Assembly (NCBI GenBank): GCA_036398215.1
Contig: DASWHK010000111.1
Span: 1-13,734 of the forward strand
Length of the DNA: 13,734 bases
From: DASWHK01 sp036398215
Lineage (GTDB): Bacteria; Acidobacteriota; UBA890
Direction: 5' to 3'
Part shown: one piece after another, positions 6,010 through 12,661 of the stretch
Numbering within the stretch: the stretch's first letter is position 1
Layout: every line of letters begins with the position of its first letter
Translations under genes and position numbers: made by a program
Notes under the pieces: model-generated
Databases searched by the model: none
The model's input: only the letters and a program-made list of their open reading frames with translations
What the model was told of the DNA's origin: nothing

Positions 6010-7143
6010 CTAACCGAGACGGGAAGGCAACCCCCTGACGCCGTAACCTGCGAAGGATCTGAGCCAGAGGCTCACGAAGGCGGGGACGAGCTGGGCCTTG
6101 AGCCAGCCCCGCCAGCGCGGATCGGTGGGCTCGGGCCCTCCGGGCGCTCGTGAGCGCAGGTGCAAGGCGGTCAGCAGCTCGGCGCCGGCGGTGGGATCCA
6201 GCAGCAGGCAGCGGCCGCCGACGAGGCGCCAGCGGCCGAAGCGGTAGACGCGGGCCAGCAGGTGGCGGTGCGGATCGGGCCACGGCTCGCTGGGCGTGTT
6301 CACGAACGTCTCGACGCCGGTCAGGCGGTCGCGGAGCAGCAGGCCGGCCCGAGGCAGGGCCCGCTCGAGCCTCCAGAGCCCGAGCCGCGAGCCGAGGATG
6401 CCGCGGGCGGCGGCCTGGATCCGGGCGCTGCCGGCGAACGCCGCGCCCTTCAGCAGCCACTCGCATGCCGGCCGGCCCCGCAGCCAGGGCTCGTCGAACA
6501 ACAGCCAGTCGAGCGCCAGCTCCGCCACGATCATGTCGGCGCGGGCCGGAGCGGGCAGCGATTCGAGCATCCAGGTGCGGGTGCCGGGGTCGACGGCGCC
6601 CCAGGTGCGCTCGAAGAGGCCGATGCCGTAGGCGACCTCGGCCTCGGCCTCGGTCGCGATCGTGCCCTGCGGTCGTGGCGCGGAGCTGCTATGAGCGGTC
6701 GCCGTGTTCGCGAGGAACGAGGGTCGAGGCCCGCTTGCCGGAGGTGGCGATGCGGCGCTCGAATAGCCGGCCACCGCGTTCGCGAGGAACGAGGGTCGAG
6801 GCGCCCCTGTTGGAGGCCGCGATGGGGCGCTCGCCTGGGCGGCCACCGCGTTTGCAAGGGCCGCGGCGCTCGCCTCGCCCCAGAAGCGGCGCGCCGCCGC
6901 CGAGAGGGAGGCGCGCATCGCCGGCCCGGAATCGCGGCAGAAGAGCCCCCAGAGCAGAAGCGCGCCGGACGCCTTGATCTCGTCGAAGGGCGTCGGCTGC
7001 TCCTGGTGGCCACCAGCCGTTCGCAGGCGGCGGGCCAGCGGCAGGCAGCAGTCCCCCAGGCAGTGGTTGCGGCCGCAGGGGCAGGGCGTGGCCAGGTGGG
7101 GGATGAGCTCGGGAGGAGTTGGAGCGGCGGCCGGGACGGGCAT
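6010..7143 (-). CDS. SEC-C-like cysteine-motif protein with internal 24-residue repeats
   Basis: ATG 7143 has GAGGT 8-9 nt upstream; the protein is 377 residues. CPCGRNHCLGDCC (21-33) resembles the zinc-binding SEC-C motif (CxCG...CC) found at the end of SecA and in many accessory proteins, here with an extra Cys28. A helical stretch (about 50-92) leads into an Ala/Pro/Ser-rich repeat (96-160). A predicted all-helical domain of about 215 residues rich in Trp, Leu and Arg follows (AELALDWLLFDEPWLRGRP, then WRLERALPRAGLLLRDRL). No signal peptide is present, so it is probably cytoplasmic. It is monocistronic, between the tRNA and a divergent repeat-bearing region. I do not recognise the C-terminal domain. 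A zinc-dependent binding role is inferred from the motif alone. Confidence 0.75.
   Translation of the reverse strand: MPVPAAAPTPPELIPHLATPCPCGRNHCLGDCCLPLARRLRTAGGHQEQPTPFDEIKASGALLLWGLFCRDSGPAMRASLSAAARRFWGEASAAALANAVAAQASAPSRPPTGAPRPSFLANAVAGYSSAASPPPASGPRPSFLANTATAHSSSAPRPQGTIATEAEAEVAYGIGLFERTWGAVDPGTRTWMLESLPAPARADMIVAELALDWLLFDEPWLRGRPACEWLLKGAAFAGSARIQAAARGILGSRLGLWRLERALPRAGLLLRDRLTGVETFVNTPSEPWPDPHRHLLARVYRFGRWRLVGGRCLLLDPTAGAELLTALHLRSRAPGGPEPTDPRWRGWLKAQLVPAFVSLWLRSFAGYGVRGLPSRLG
6664..6858 (-). repeat. 72-bp in-frame tandem repeat inside the SEC-C-like gene
   Basis: The unit encodes 24 residues starting LANAVA and ending PRPSF, in about 2.7 copies (residues 96-119, 120-143, 144-160). 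A 25-bp core is identical at 6706-6730 and 6778-6802, exactly 72 bp apart; the third copy starts at 6850 and is degraded. High DNA identity suggests recent slippage or duplication. The encoded segment looks like a flexible linker. Confidence 0.9.
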
Positions 7144-7539
7144 TCTTCGACCTCACGGTTGTGGCGACCTGGCAGCGTGCCGTCGCCTCGCGGTCCCGTT
7201 ATTCATGAGACGGCCACGGGCCCGCCGTTTCCGGGATTTTTTTTGCCGCCCGGGGCCCAGCCGGCGACGGCGGCGGGCTCGGGCCAAGGCGGCGACCGTG
7301 GGAGGCTCGGGCGGAAGCGGCGACGGCGGGAAGCCCGGGCGGACGCGACGGTGGGGGGCCCGGACGGAATCGGCGACGGCGGCGGGCTCGGGCAGAGGCG
7401 GCCACGGTCGAGCCCCCGGTGCTGGCAAGCCCCGGCGAAGCCTCCGGGAAGGCTGCCGTAGCGAGGGTCGAGGACCGGGGAACGGCCAGAGGCCGGCTGG
7501 CGGCGACTGTGCTACCGTCGCAGCCGAAAGGAGCCGCGC
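7144..7539. other. Intergenic region between divergent genes
   Basis: This 396-bp stretch separates the SEC-C-like gene and the DUF3467 gene. It contains a T8 run (7237-7244), the G-rich repeat block described separately and the DUF3467 Shine-Dalgarno AAAGGAG (7527-7533). Frames stay open across it on both strands, but products are Arg/Gly/Pro low-complexity and lack a convincing start, so I call no gene. Confidence 0.6.
7261..7425 (+). repeat. Degenerate 27-bp G-rich tandem repeats
   Basis: About six imperfect copies start at roughly 7261, 7288, 7317, 7344, 7371 and 7398. The unit is approximately GCGGCGACGGCGGG followed by an AGCCCGGGCGGAA-like part; most units are 27 bp and one is 29. The first and fifth copies are nearly identical. 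Multiple GGG and GGGGGG runs on the plus strand could support G-quadruplexes. The position is between divergent start codons. Confidence 0.75.
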
Positions 7540-7869
7540 ATGAACGATCCCGAAGATCCCCGCCCGGCCGAGGCCGCGAGCATCCAGATCATCGCCGGAG
7601 ACGAGGACCTCAAGGGCCGCTACGCCAACTTGATGTCGGTCAGCCACACGGGGGAGGAGTTCGTCCTCGATTTCTTCGCCGTCACTCCATCGAGCAGCGG
7701 CGCCGCCCGCGGCACACTGGTCTCCCGCGTGGTCACCAGCCCGCCGCACTTCAAGCGCATCGTCGCGGCCCTGCAGGACAACCTCAAGAAGTACGAGGCC
7801 CAGTTCGGCGACATCGAGGAGCCGCGCGGCCACTTCCCCGATCCCGACGACATCGGCTTCATCCACTGA
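7540..7869 (+). CDS. DUF3467 family protein
   Basis: The 109-residue product carries the DUF3467 pattern: LKGRYANLMSVSHTGEEFVL (25-44), LDFFAV, a central loop, then VSRVVTSPPHFKRIVAALQDN and LKKYEAQFGDIEEP. Members are small soluble proteins of about 100 residues found across bacteria; their molecular role is not established. AAAGGAG sits 6 nt before ATG 7540. The Asp/Glu-rich N-terminus and GHFPDPDDIGFIH tail are typical extensions. It lies 98 nt upstream of the racemase homologue on the same strand, so co-transcription is possible but not clear. Confidence 0.9.
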   Translation: MNDPEDPRPAEAASIQIIAGDEDLKGRYANLMSVSHTGEEFVLDFFAVTPSSSGAARGTLVSRVVTSPPHFKRIVAALQDNLKKYEAQFGDIEEPRGHFPDPDDIGFIH

Positions 7870-7967
7870 CCATCGAGGATGCTCATGGCGGCCGAGCATC
7901 GAAGGGCTGAAAGGTGGGCATCTCGGTACCGGCGCGCATGCTCCTCTGGAGCACTCGGAACGGCGCC

Positions 7968-9314
7968 ATGAACGAGAAGCGCCCAGACGAACGCTGGACG
8001 CGGCGCTCGATGCTGGCTGGGCTCGGAGGCGCAGCGGCGGGCGGCGTCGCCTTCGCTGCTCCCACCGCCGGGCCCCACGAGAGTAACGCCAGGTCCCGCC
8101 GCCAGGTCGCCCAGCGGCTGCTCGATGCCGTCCCGGAAGCGGGCGCCTGGGTCGAGCTCGATCGCTCGGCGGTGGCCGCCAATCTTGCAGCTGTCCGGAG
8201 GCGCGCCGGCGGCCGTCCGCTGATGGGTGTCGTGAAGGCCAACGCCTATGGGCACGGGCTGGCGCCGATGGCAAGGATGCTGGCGGACTCCGGCGTCGAC
8301 GCGCTGATGGTGATCACCGTCGATGAGGCGCTGGCGGTGCGCGCCGCCGGCATCCGGACGCCGGTGCTCAACTATGGGCCGTACGATCGCCCGGCTGCCG
8401 CCGAGCTCATCGAGCAAGACGTCGACCAGGCGGTCTATACGCGTGAGGCGGTGGAGGGCCTGGCCGCTGCGGCGCGAGGTACCGGAAAGGCCGCCCGCGT
8501 GCACCTCGTCCTCGATACCGGCCTGGGCCGTGTCGGTGTGCCGGCCGCCGGCGCCGCGGAGGTCTTCGAAGCGGCGGCCTCCGGGGTGGCCGCGGGCACG
8601 CTGCAGGTGGGTGGCATCGCCACGGCGCTCACCGAGGATCTGGAGTACGACCGCGTCCAGCTGGCGCGCTTCGAGGACGCGCGCGAGCGGGCGCGGGCCG
8701 CCGGCCTCGATGCCGGTACCCGCCACGTCGCCTCCAGCGCCGCCGTGCTCGACTTCCCCGAGGCCCACCTCGACATGGTGCGGCCGGGGATCATGCTCTA
8801 CGGCCACTATCCCAACGACCGCTCGCGCGCCGAGCGGCCGATCGAGCTGGCGCCGGTACTCTCGCTGAAGGCCCGGATCGCCTACGTCAAGACGCTCGCG
8901 GTGGGCGACAGCATCGGCTACCACCGCGCCTGGATCGCCGAGCGCGCCACCACGGTGGCGACGCTGCCGATCGGCCACTCCCAGGGATATCCGGCGCGGG
9001 CGCTGGCGGCCGGCGGCTGGGTGGAGGTCCATGGCCGCGCCTGCCCGCTGATCGGCGGCATCACCTCGGACCACCTGGAGGTCGCGGTCCCGGACGGTCT
9101 CGAGGTGCGCGTCGGCGATATCGCGACGCTGATCGCCGGGGCACCGGGAACCGCAAGGCCCGGCGCCGGCGCGACCGCTGGCGGCGCCCGGGTGGCCGAC
9201 GCGGGAGAATCACAGGTTCCGCCGACGGCTCCGCTGGTGGGCGAGTGGGACGGCGCCGGCGTGTACGGCGTCCTGATGCACCTCAGCCCGTTGCTCCCGA
9301 GGATGATCCGATAG
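7968..9314 (+). CDS. alr: Tat-exported, divergent alanine racemase homologue
   Basis: From ATG 7968 this is 448 residues. A twin-arginine signal (TRRSML, R12-R13, then GLGGAAAGGVAFAAP) supports this start; GTG 7914 and ATG 7938 would place the signal too far in. The racemase barrel follows: VVKANAYGHG with PLP lysine K90, LDTGLGRVGV, MVRPGIMLYG, IGYHRAW with the presumed catalytic Tyr318, and YGVLMHLSPLLPRMI at the end. Alr interconverts L- and D-alanine for peptidoglycan. Several pocket residues differ: the THF histidine is TAL, the ANSA asparagine is ASSA, IGYADG is IGHSQG, and the carbamylated lysine is Val. An Ala/Gly-rich insert lies near 390-412. Tat export suits a PLP enzyme folded before export. 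It may be a periplasmic racemase with other specificity or a non-racemase. Confidence 0.85.
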   Translation: MNEKRPDERWTRRSMLAGLGGAAAGGVAFAAPTAGPHESNARSRRQVAQRLLDAVPEAGAWVELDRSAVAANLAAVRRRAGGRPLMGVVKANAYGHGLAPMARMLADSGVDALMVITVDEALAVRAAGIRTPVLNYGPYDRPAAAELIEQDVDQAVYTREAVEGLAAAARGTGKAARVHLVLDTGLGRVGVPAAGAAEVFEAAASGVAAGTLQVGGIATALTEDLEYDRVQLARFEDARERARAAGLDAGTRHVASSAAVLDFPEAHLDMVRPGIMLYGHYPNDRSRAERPIELAPVLSLKARIAYVKTLAVGDSIGYHRAWIAERATTVATLPIGHSQGYPARALAAGGWVEVHGRACPLIGGITSDHLEVAVPDGLEVRVGDIATLIAGAPGTARPGAGATAGGARVADAGESQVPPTAPLVGEWDGAGVYGVLMHLSPLLPRMIR

Positions 9315-9452
9315 CGCGAACGCTAGCCGTAAGTTGGCCGAGCTGATCCGCTCTGCGAGGTAGACGTCCTGCTGGCCGCCGGTCGGCCGCCGCGAGCGTT
9401 CGATGGATTGCTGGGCGCCCCGTTTGTTCGCGCGCGATCTGCCGATGGAGGG
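9315..9452. other. Intergenic region between convergent genes
   Basis: This separates the racemase homologue and coxG, which converge. CGAACGCT (9317-9324) and AGCGTTCG (9395-9402) form an 8-bp inverted repeat 70 nt apart, and GGCC-rich local dyads lie near 9371-9390. There is no T-run, so I cannot call an intrinsic terminator for either side. No gene is seen. Confidence 0.5.
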
Positions 9453-9905
9453 CTACTCGTCCCTCTCCAGCTCCTTCTTCATCGCTGCGGCGAACTCCTT
9501 GAAGATCCTCTTCGAGACCTGCTCGATCATGCCGCGGCCGAACTGGGAGAGGGCGCCGCTGATCTTGAGCTCGGCGCCGACGCCGACCTCGGTTCGATCC
9601 GCAGAGACCTCCCGGAGCCGGCTGGTCATGTGCATCTCGGCGCTGCCCATCCCGGCCATGGCCTGGCCCCTGGCGTGGACGACGGCCGACTTGTCGGTCT
9701 CGTCGAGCGCGAAGCTCACCGTGCCCTTATAGGTCGCCGAGAGGGGCCCGACGCGCACCGACATGCCGCCCTTGTAGGTGGTCTCGTCGACCTTCTCGCG
9801 GATCTCGGCGCCGGGCAGCGCCGCGGCGACGCGCTCGGGGTCGGTGAGGAAGCCCCAGACCGCGGCGGCCGGGGCTTCGATCGTGAGCGTCTCCTCAATC
9901 CGCAC
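9453..9905 (-). CDS. coxG: CoxG-like SRPBCC protein
   Basis: The 150-residue product is a carbon monoxide dehydrogenase subunit G (CoxG) type START/SRPBCC protein: IEAPAAAVWGFLTDPERVAAALPGAE (about 9-34), YKGGMSVRVGPLSATYKGTVSF, then AELKISGALSQFGRGMIEQVSKRIFKEFA. CoxG proteins bind hydrophobic ligands and accompany molybdenum hydroxylases; the CO dehydrogenase CoxG is reported to bind menaquinone and recruit the enzyme to the membrane. GTG 9905 overlaps the mocA stop (9895-9897) by 11 nt, so translation is probably coupled. It is the last gene of the minus-strand run. Confidence 0.93.
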   Translation of the reverse strand: MRIEETLTIEAPAAAVWGFLTDPERVAAALPGAEIREKVDETTYKGGMSVRVGPLSATYKGTVSFALDETDKSAVVHARGQAMAGMGSAEMHMTSRLREVSADRTEVGVGAELKISGALSQFGRGMIEQVSKRIFKEFAAAMKKELERDE

Positions 9906-10491
9906 CGGTCAGCTCGCGGTAGTCCTCGGGAGTGTCGAGGTCGGCCAGCGCCTCGATCGGCCAGTCCAGCTCGACGGCCTCGTCGCGGTGGCGCTGCACG
10001 ACCTCGCGGCCGCAGCGCCGCTCCATGACCCGCAGCTCGCCGAACAGCGAGCGGTCGTAGAGCATCGGCGGGGCGTTGACCTCGCCGCCATAGCGGGAGA
10101 TCACCAGCGGCGCGTCGCCGCCGCGGAAGCGCTCGACGAGGCCGCGCAGCATCTCTTCGCTGACCCACGGCATGTCCGCCAGGACGATGATCACGGCGTC
10201 GACGCCGGCGGGCAGCGCGTCGATGCCGGCGCGCACCGAGGTGTGGATGCCGGTGGCGTGGTCGGGGTTGAAGACCGGGCGGCAAGGGAGCCCTTCGAGC
10301 TGGGCCTCGGCCGCCTCGCGCTCATGCCCGGTGATGACGAGGACGGGATCGATGCCGGCGGCTGCCACGGTCCTGGCGGCCCGCCGCAGCAGGGTCTCGC
10401 CCTCCAGCTCCATCAGCATCTTGTTGCGGCCCATGCGGCTGGAGGAGCCGGCCGCCAGCAACAGCGCCGCGACGCGCCTCGTCACGCTCAT
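9895..10491 (-). CDS. mocA: MocA/MobA-like molybdopterin nucleotidyltransferase
   Basis: From ATG 10491 the product is 198 residues, the usual length for MocA. LLLAAGSSSRMGRNK (10-24) is the nucleotide-binding signature of the MobA-like NTP-transferase fold. ADMPWV is the metal-binding Asp motif (usually D-P/Q-P). TGIHTSVRAGIDALP and LADLDTPEDYREL complete the pattern. MocA transfers CMP to molybdopterin-Mo to give the cytosine dinucleotide cofactor used by xanthine/CO dehydrogenase-type enzymes; MobA uses GTP. ATG 10491 overlaps the stop of a small upstream ORF by ATGA. The longer GTG 10566 start would add 25 Ala-rich residues with no family match. Confidence 0.9.
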   Translation of the reverse strand: MSVTRRVAALLLAAGSSSRMGRNKMLMELEGETLLRRAARTVAAAGIDPVLVITGHEREAAEAQLEGLPCRPVFNPDHATGIHTSVRAGIDALPAGVDAVIIVLADMPWVSEEMLRGLVERFRGGDAPLVISRYGGEVNAPPMLYDRSLFGELRVMERRCGREVVQRHRDEAVELDWPIEALADLDTPEDYRELTGAD

Positions 10492-10625
10492 CGCCGGCCC
10501 GCCGGCATGGGCGACTTCTGCCCGGCTTGCGGCGCCCGCCGCCTCCGAGGGAGCGGTCCGGCGCACGGCTCGTACCCAACATCGCGGCCGTGAGACGGGG
10601 CGCCGAAGGTGGGCTTGTCAATCAT
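10488..10625 (-). CDS. Putative 45-residue basic protein between xdhC and mocA
   Basis: This frame starts at ATG 10625 inside the xdhC terminus (ATGATTGA, sharing the xdhC stop) and ends at TGA 10490-10488, overlapping the mocA start as ATGA. It exactly fills what would otherwise be a 126-nt gap in a tight operon. The product begins MIDKPTFGAPSHGRDVGYEP, has one Cys (21) and a basic run RRRR (27-30), and ends SPMPAGRR; it is Pro/Gly/Arg-rich with no membrane helix. About 82% of codons end in G or C. No clear RBS is needed if coupled to xdhC. I know no family; it could be a small accessory protein or a coincidental frame. The competing reading is an extended mocA N-terminus. Confidence 0.45.
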   Translation of the reverse strand: MIDKPTFGAPSHGRDVGYEPCAGPLPRRRRAPQAGQKSPMPAGRR

Positions 10626-11712
10626 GGATCGGCGCCTTTCGGTCCTTCAGGTGGCCGGGCCGGCGGCCCGCCCGGACGGCCAGCAGCTCGGCGACCACCG
10701 CGAGCCCGACCTGTTCGGGGCCCTCGGCGCCGAGATCGACGCCAACCGGGCCGTAGATTCGCGAGCGGTCGGGCTCGGCGGCCTCGGCGGCGATCTCCTC
10801 GCAGCGGGCCCGCGGTCCCAGCAAGCCCACGTAGGCGACCGGCCAGGAGAGGAAGCGGCGCGCCCAAGCCTTGTCGCGGACCAGGTTGTGGGTCTTGAGC
10901 ACCACGTAGGTATTCTCGCCGGTGGGCAGCCCCTCCAGCTCGTCGTCGGGCGACGCCTGCATGAGCTTCCAGGCGGCGGGGAAACGGGACGCGTTCACGT
11001 AGGCGGGGCGATGGTCGATGACGGCGACCCGAAAGCCGACCTCGGCGGCGAGCTGCGCCAACGGTAACGCGTCGTCACCGGCGCCGCACAGGGCGAGGAC
11101 CGGGGGCGGCAAGTAGGTCTCCACGAAGCTGCGGCATCCGGCCGTCTCGAAGATCCCCGACGTCTGCTCGGCGAGCGACGCGGTGGCGGCGGCCATCAGC
11201 GCCGCATCCAGCTGCGGGTCGCCGCTGGAACCGGCCTGGACGGCGCCGGGCATGGCGAGCACCGCCCGCCCGGCGAGGCCGTTGCCGCCGCGGTCGTCGA
11301 GTAGCGTCGCCGCCGCGAACGGCGCGTTGCCGGCCAGCAGGGTGCGAACCCGGCCGGCATTCTCGCGGAATCCCTCGCTCCTCGTCGGCTGTACGAAGAT
11401 GTCGACGGCGCCGTTGCATCCCAACCCCAGCCCCCAGAGGGCGTCGTCGTCCTCGCCGGTCTCGTAGTGCAGCAGCCGGCAATCGCCGCCGCCGATGATT
11501 TGCAGGCCGTTCTGCCGCACGTCCTCCTCGAGGCAGCCACCGCTGATCCCGCCCAGCGTCGAGCCCTCTTCGGCGATCAGGAACTTGGCGCCGGGACGCC
11601 GGTAGGCCGAGCCCGAGATGCGCACTACCGTGGCCAGCGCCGCGCCCTGGCCCGCTGCCTCCAGTTGGGCGACCCGCTCCAGGATCTCGCCGGTCTCCTG
11701 CCACTGTTTCAC
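10618..11712 (-). CDS. xdhC: XdhC/CoxI family molybdenum hydroxylase maturation protein
   Basis: The 364-residue product has an N-terminal XdhC_CoxI domain (ATVVRISGSAYRRPGAKFLI; SGGCLEEDV with Cys60; WGLGLGCNGAVDIFVQP with Cys99). A C-terminal Rossmann domain carries LCGAGDDALPLAQLAAEVGF, VIDHRPAYV and YGPVGVDLGAEGPEQVGLAVVAE. XdhC-type proteins bind the molybdenum cofactor, promote its sulfuration and hand it to xanthine/CO dehydrogenase-type enzymes. The GAGxDAxPL pattern fits the CoxI branch. The start is GTG 11712, with ACGAGG about 12 nt upstream. It is 48 nt after a secreted-protein gene and overlaps the small ORF leading to mocA, so XdhC, MocA and CoxG form one maturation block. No target enzyme is in the window. 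Confidence 0.93.
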   Translation of the reverse strand: MKQWQETGEILERVAQLEAAGQGAALATVVRISGSAYRRPGAKFLIAEEGSTLGGISGGCLEEDVRQNGLQIIGGGDCRLLHYETGEDDDALWGLGLGCNGAVDIFVQPTRSEGFRENAGRVRTLLAGNAPFAAATLLDDRGGNGLAGRAVLAMPGAVQAGSSGDPQLDAALMAAATASLAEQTSGIFETAGCRSFVETYLPPPVLALCGAGDDALPLAQLAAEVGFRVAVIDHRPAYVNASRFPAAWKLMQASPDDELEGLPTGENTYVVLKTHNLVRDKAWARRFLSWPVAYVGLLGPRARCEEIAAEAAEPDRSRIYGPVGVDLGAEGPEQVGLAVVAELLAVRAGRRPGHLKDRKAPIHD

Positions 11713-11760
11713 TTCGGGGGCTTGCCTCGTGGATGTCGGCCGGGCGCCGATCGATGCGCG

Positions 11761-12645
11761 TCAGCGGACGACGAGCCGGTCACCATCAGCGGAGAGCACC
11801 AGGCGCTGGCGGTTGGACTCCCACCACTCGACCCAGCTGTCGCGGTCGGCGAAGTCCGGCTCGGTGAGCGCCGCGACGCGCTCGAGAACGGAGTGCAGGC
11901 GGCCGTCGCCGAGCTCGGGTGACAGTAGCCCGTCGACGATCAAGTTCTCCAGGGCGCGCCGATAGCCGCGCTCCTTGGCGCCGCGATCGTCGAGCCGCGT
12001 CCGCTGCACCCGGAAGCTGTAGCCGTGGGGCGGGATGCTCAACGAGCCGAGGACGAAGTCGCCCACCGCCTGGCTGGCCGTCACCCAGCCGCGACCCGCG
12101 TAGAACCAGTACTCTTCCGCCTCCAGGAGCAACGCCTGATGGCTGAGCACCTCGCCGGCGTCGTGGGCCTCGCTGACGACCTCGAGGCGCCCGTTGGCGT
12201 CGGACCAGAGGACGTAGGCCTGGTGCTCTTCCCACCAGGCCGTCCAGTCGCTCTGCCGTTCGAAATCATGGCCGGTGATACGGCGCAACTGGGCTCGCGC
12301 CAGCTTCGAGCTCTGGTCGTCGGAACCGGGATCCTCGCCGACCCATTTCAACAGCTCGGGAATCGCCAGGCGGTAGCCGGCCGTTCTTCGCTGCGCGTCG
12401 TTCACGACGACCAGGGCGACGCGAAAGCAGATGCTGGGATCGACGCCGAGGCGGCCCCAACGCTCGTACGGCAGGTCGTGAAGGTCGACGAGGCCGAAGT
12501 ATCCGTCCCAGAACCAGTATTGGGTGGCGTCGAGGATGCGCACCTCTCGGCAAGGGACGTCACCGATGCCCTCGCGGACGGACTGGGCGGCGGCGGGGGC
12601 GGCAACGAGCAGCAGCAGGGGCAGAATCGCCGTCGCCGCGCTCAA
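11761..12645 (-). CDS. Secreted protein with duplicated ~137-residue W..WW unit
   Basis: The 294-residue protein begins with a Sec signal (about 1-21, SAATAILPLLLLVAAPAAAQS). Its mature part is two homologous units offset by about 137 residues. YWFW (43-46) matches YWFY (179-182); GYRLAIPELL (90-99) matches GYRRALENLI (227-236); DWTAWWEEHQ (133-142) matches SWVEWWESNR (270-279). The L..(I/L)T..DF.....W..WW..N pattern recalls the W..WW motif seen in some secreted helical-repeat proteins. The start is TTG 12645, the only one directly before the signal, 16 nt after the upstream stop. The function is unknown; a binding scaffold in the envelope is a guess. It is in the same run as the next secreted gene. 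Confidence 0.8.
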   Translation of the reverse strand: MSAATAILPLLLLVAAPAAAQSVREGIGDVPCREVRILDATQYWFWDGYFGLVDLHDLPYERWGRLGVDPSICFRVALVVVNDAQRRTAGYRLAIPELLKWVGEDPGSDDQSSKLARAQLRRITGHDFERQSDWTAWWEEHQAYVLWSDANGRLEVVSEAHDAGEVLSHQALLLEAEEYWFYAGRGWVTASQAVGDFVLGSLSIPPHGYSFRVQRTRLDDRGAKERGYRRALENLIVDGLLSPELGDGRLHSVLERVAALTEPDFADRDSWVEWWESNRQRLVLSADGDRLVVR

Positions 12646-12661
12646 AGAGCCACCACGGCTG

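Noticed and set aside
7205..7250. Intrinsic terminator at the T8 run
   Set aside because: The preceding dyad is weak and no plus-strand gene lies upstream to be terminated.
7620..9074. 484-codon minus-strand frame
   Set aside because: It is antisense to DUF3467 and the racemase homologue, with His/Arg/Gly-rich composition and no motif.
9315..9452. Bidirectional terminator between racemase homologue and coxG
   Set aside because: Only an 8-bp inverted repeat 70 nt apart and GGCC dyads are present, with no T tract on either strand.
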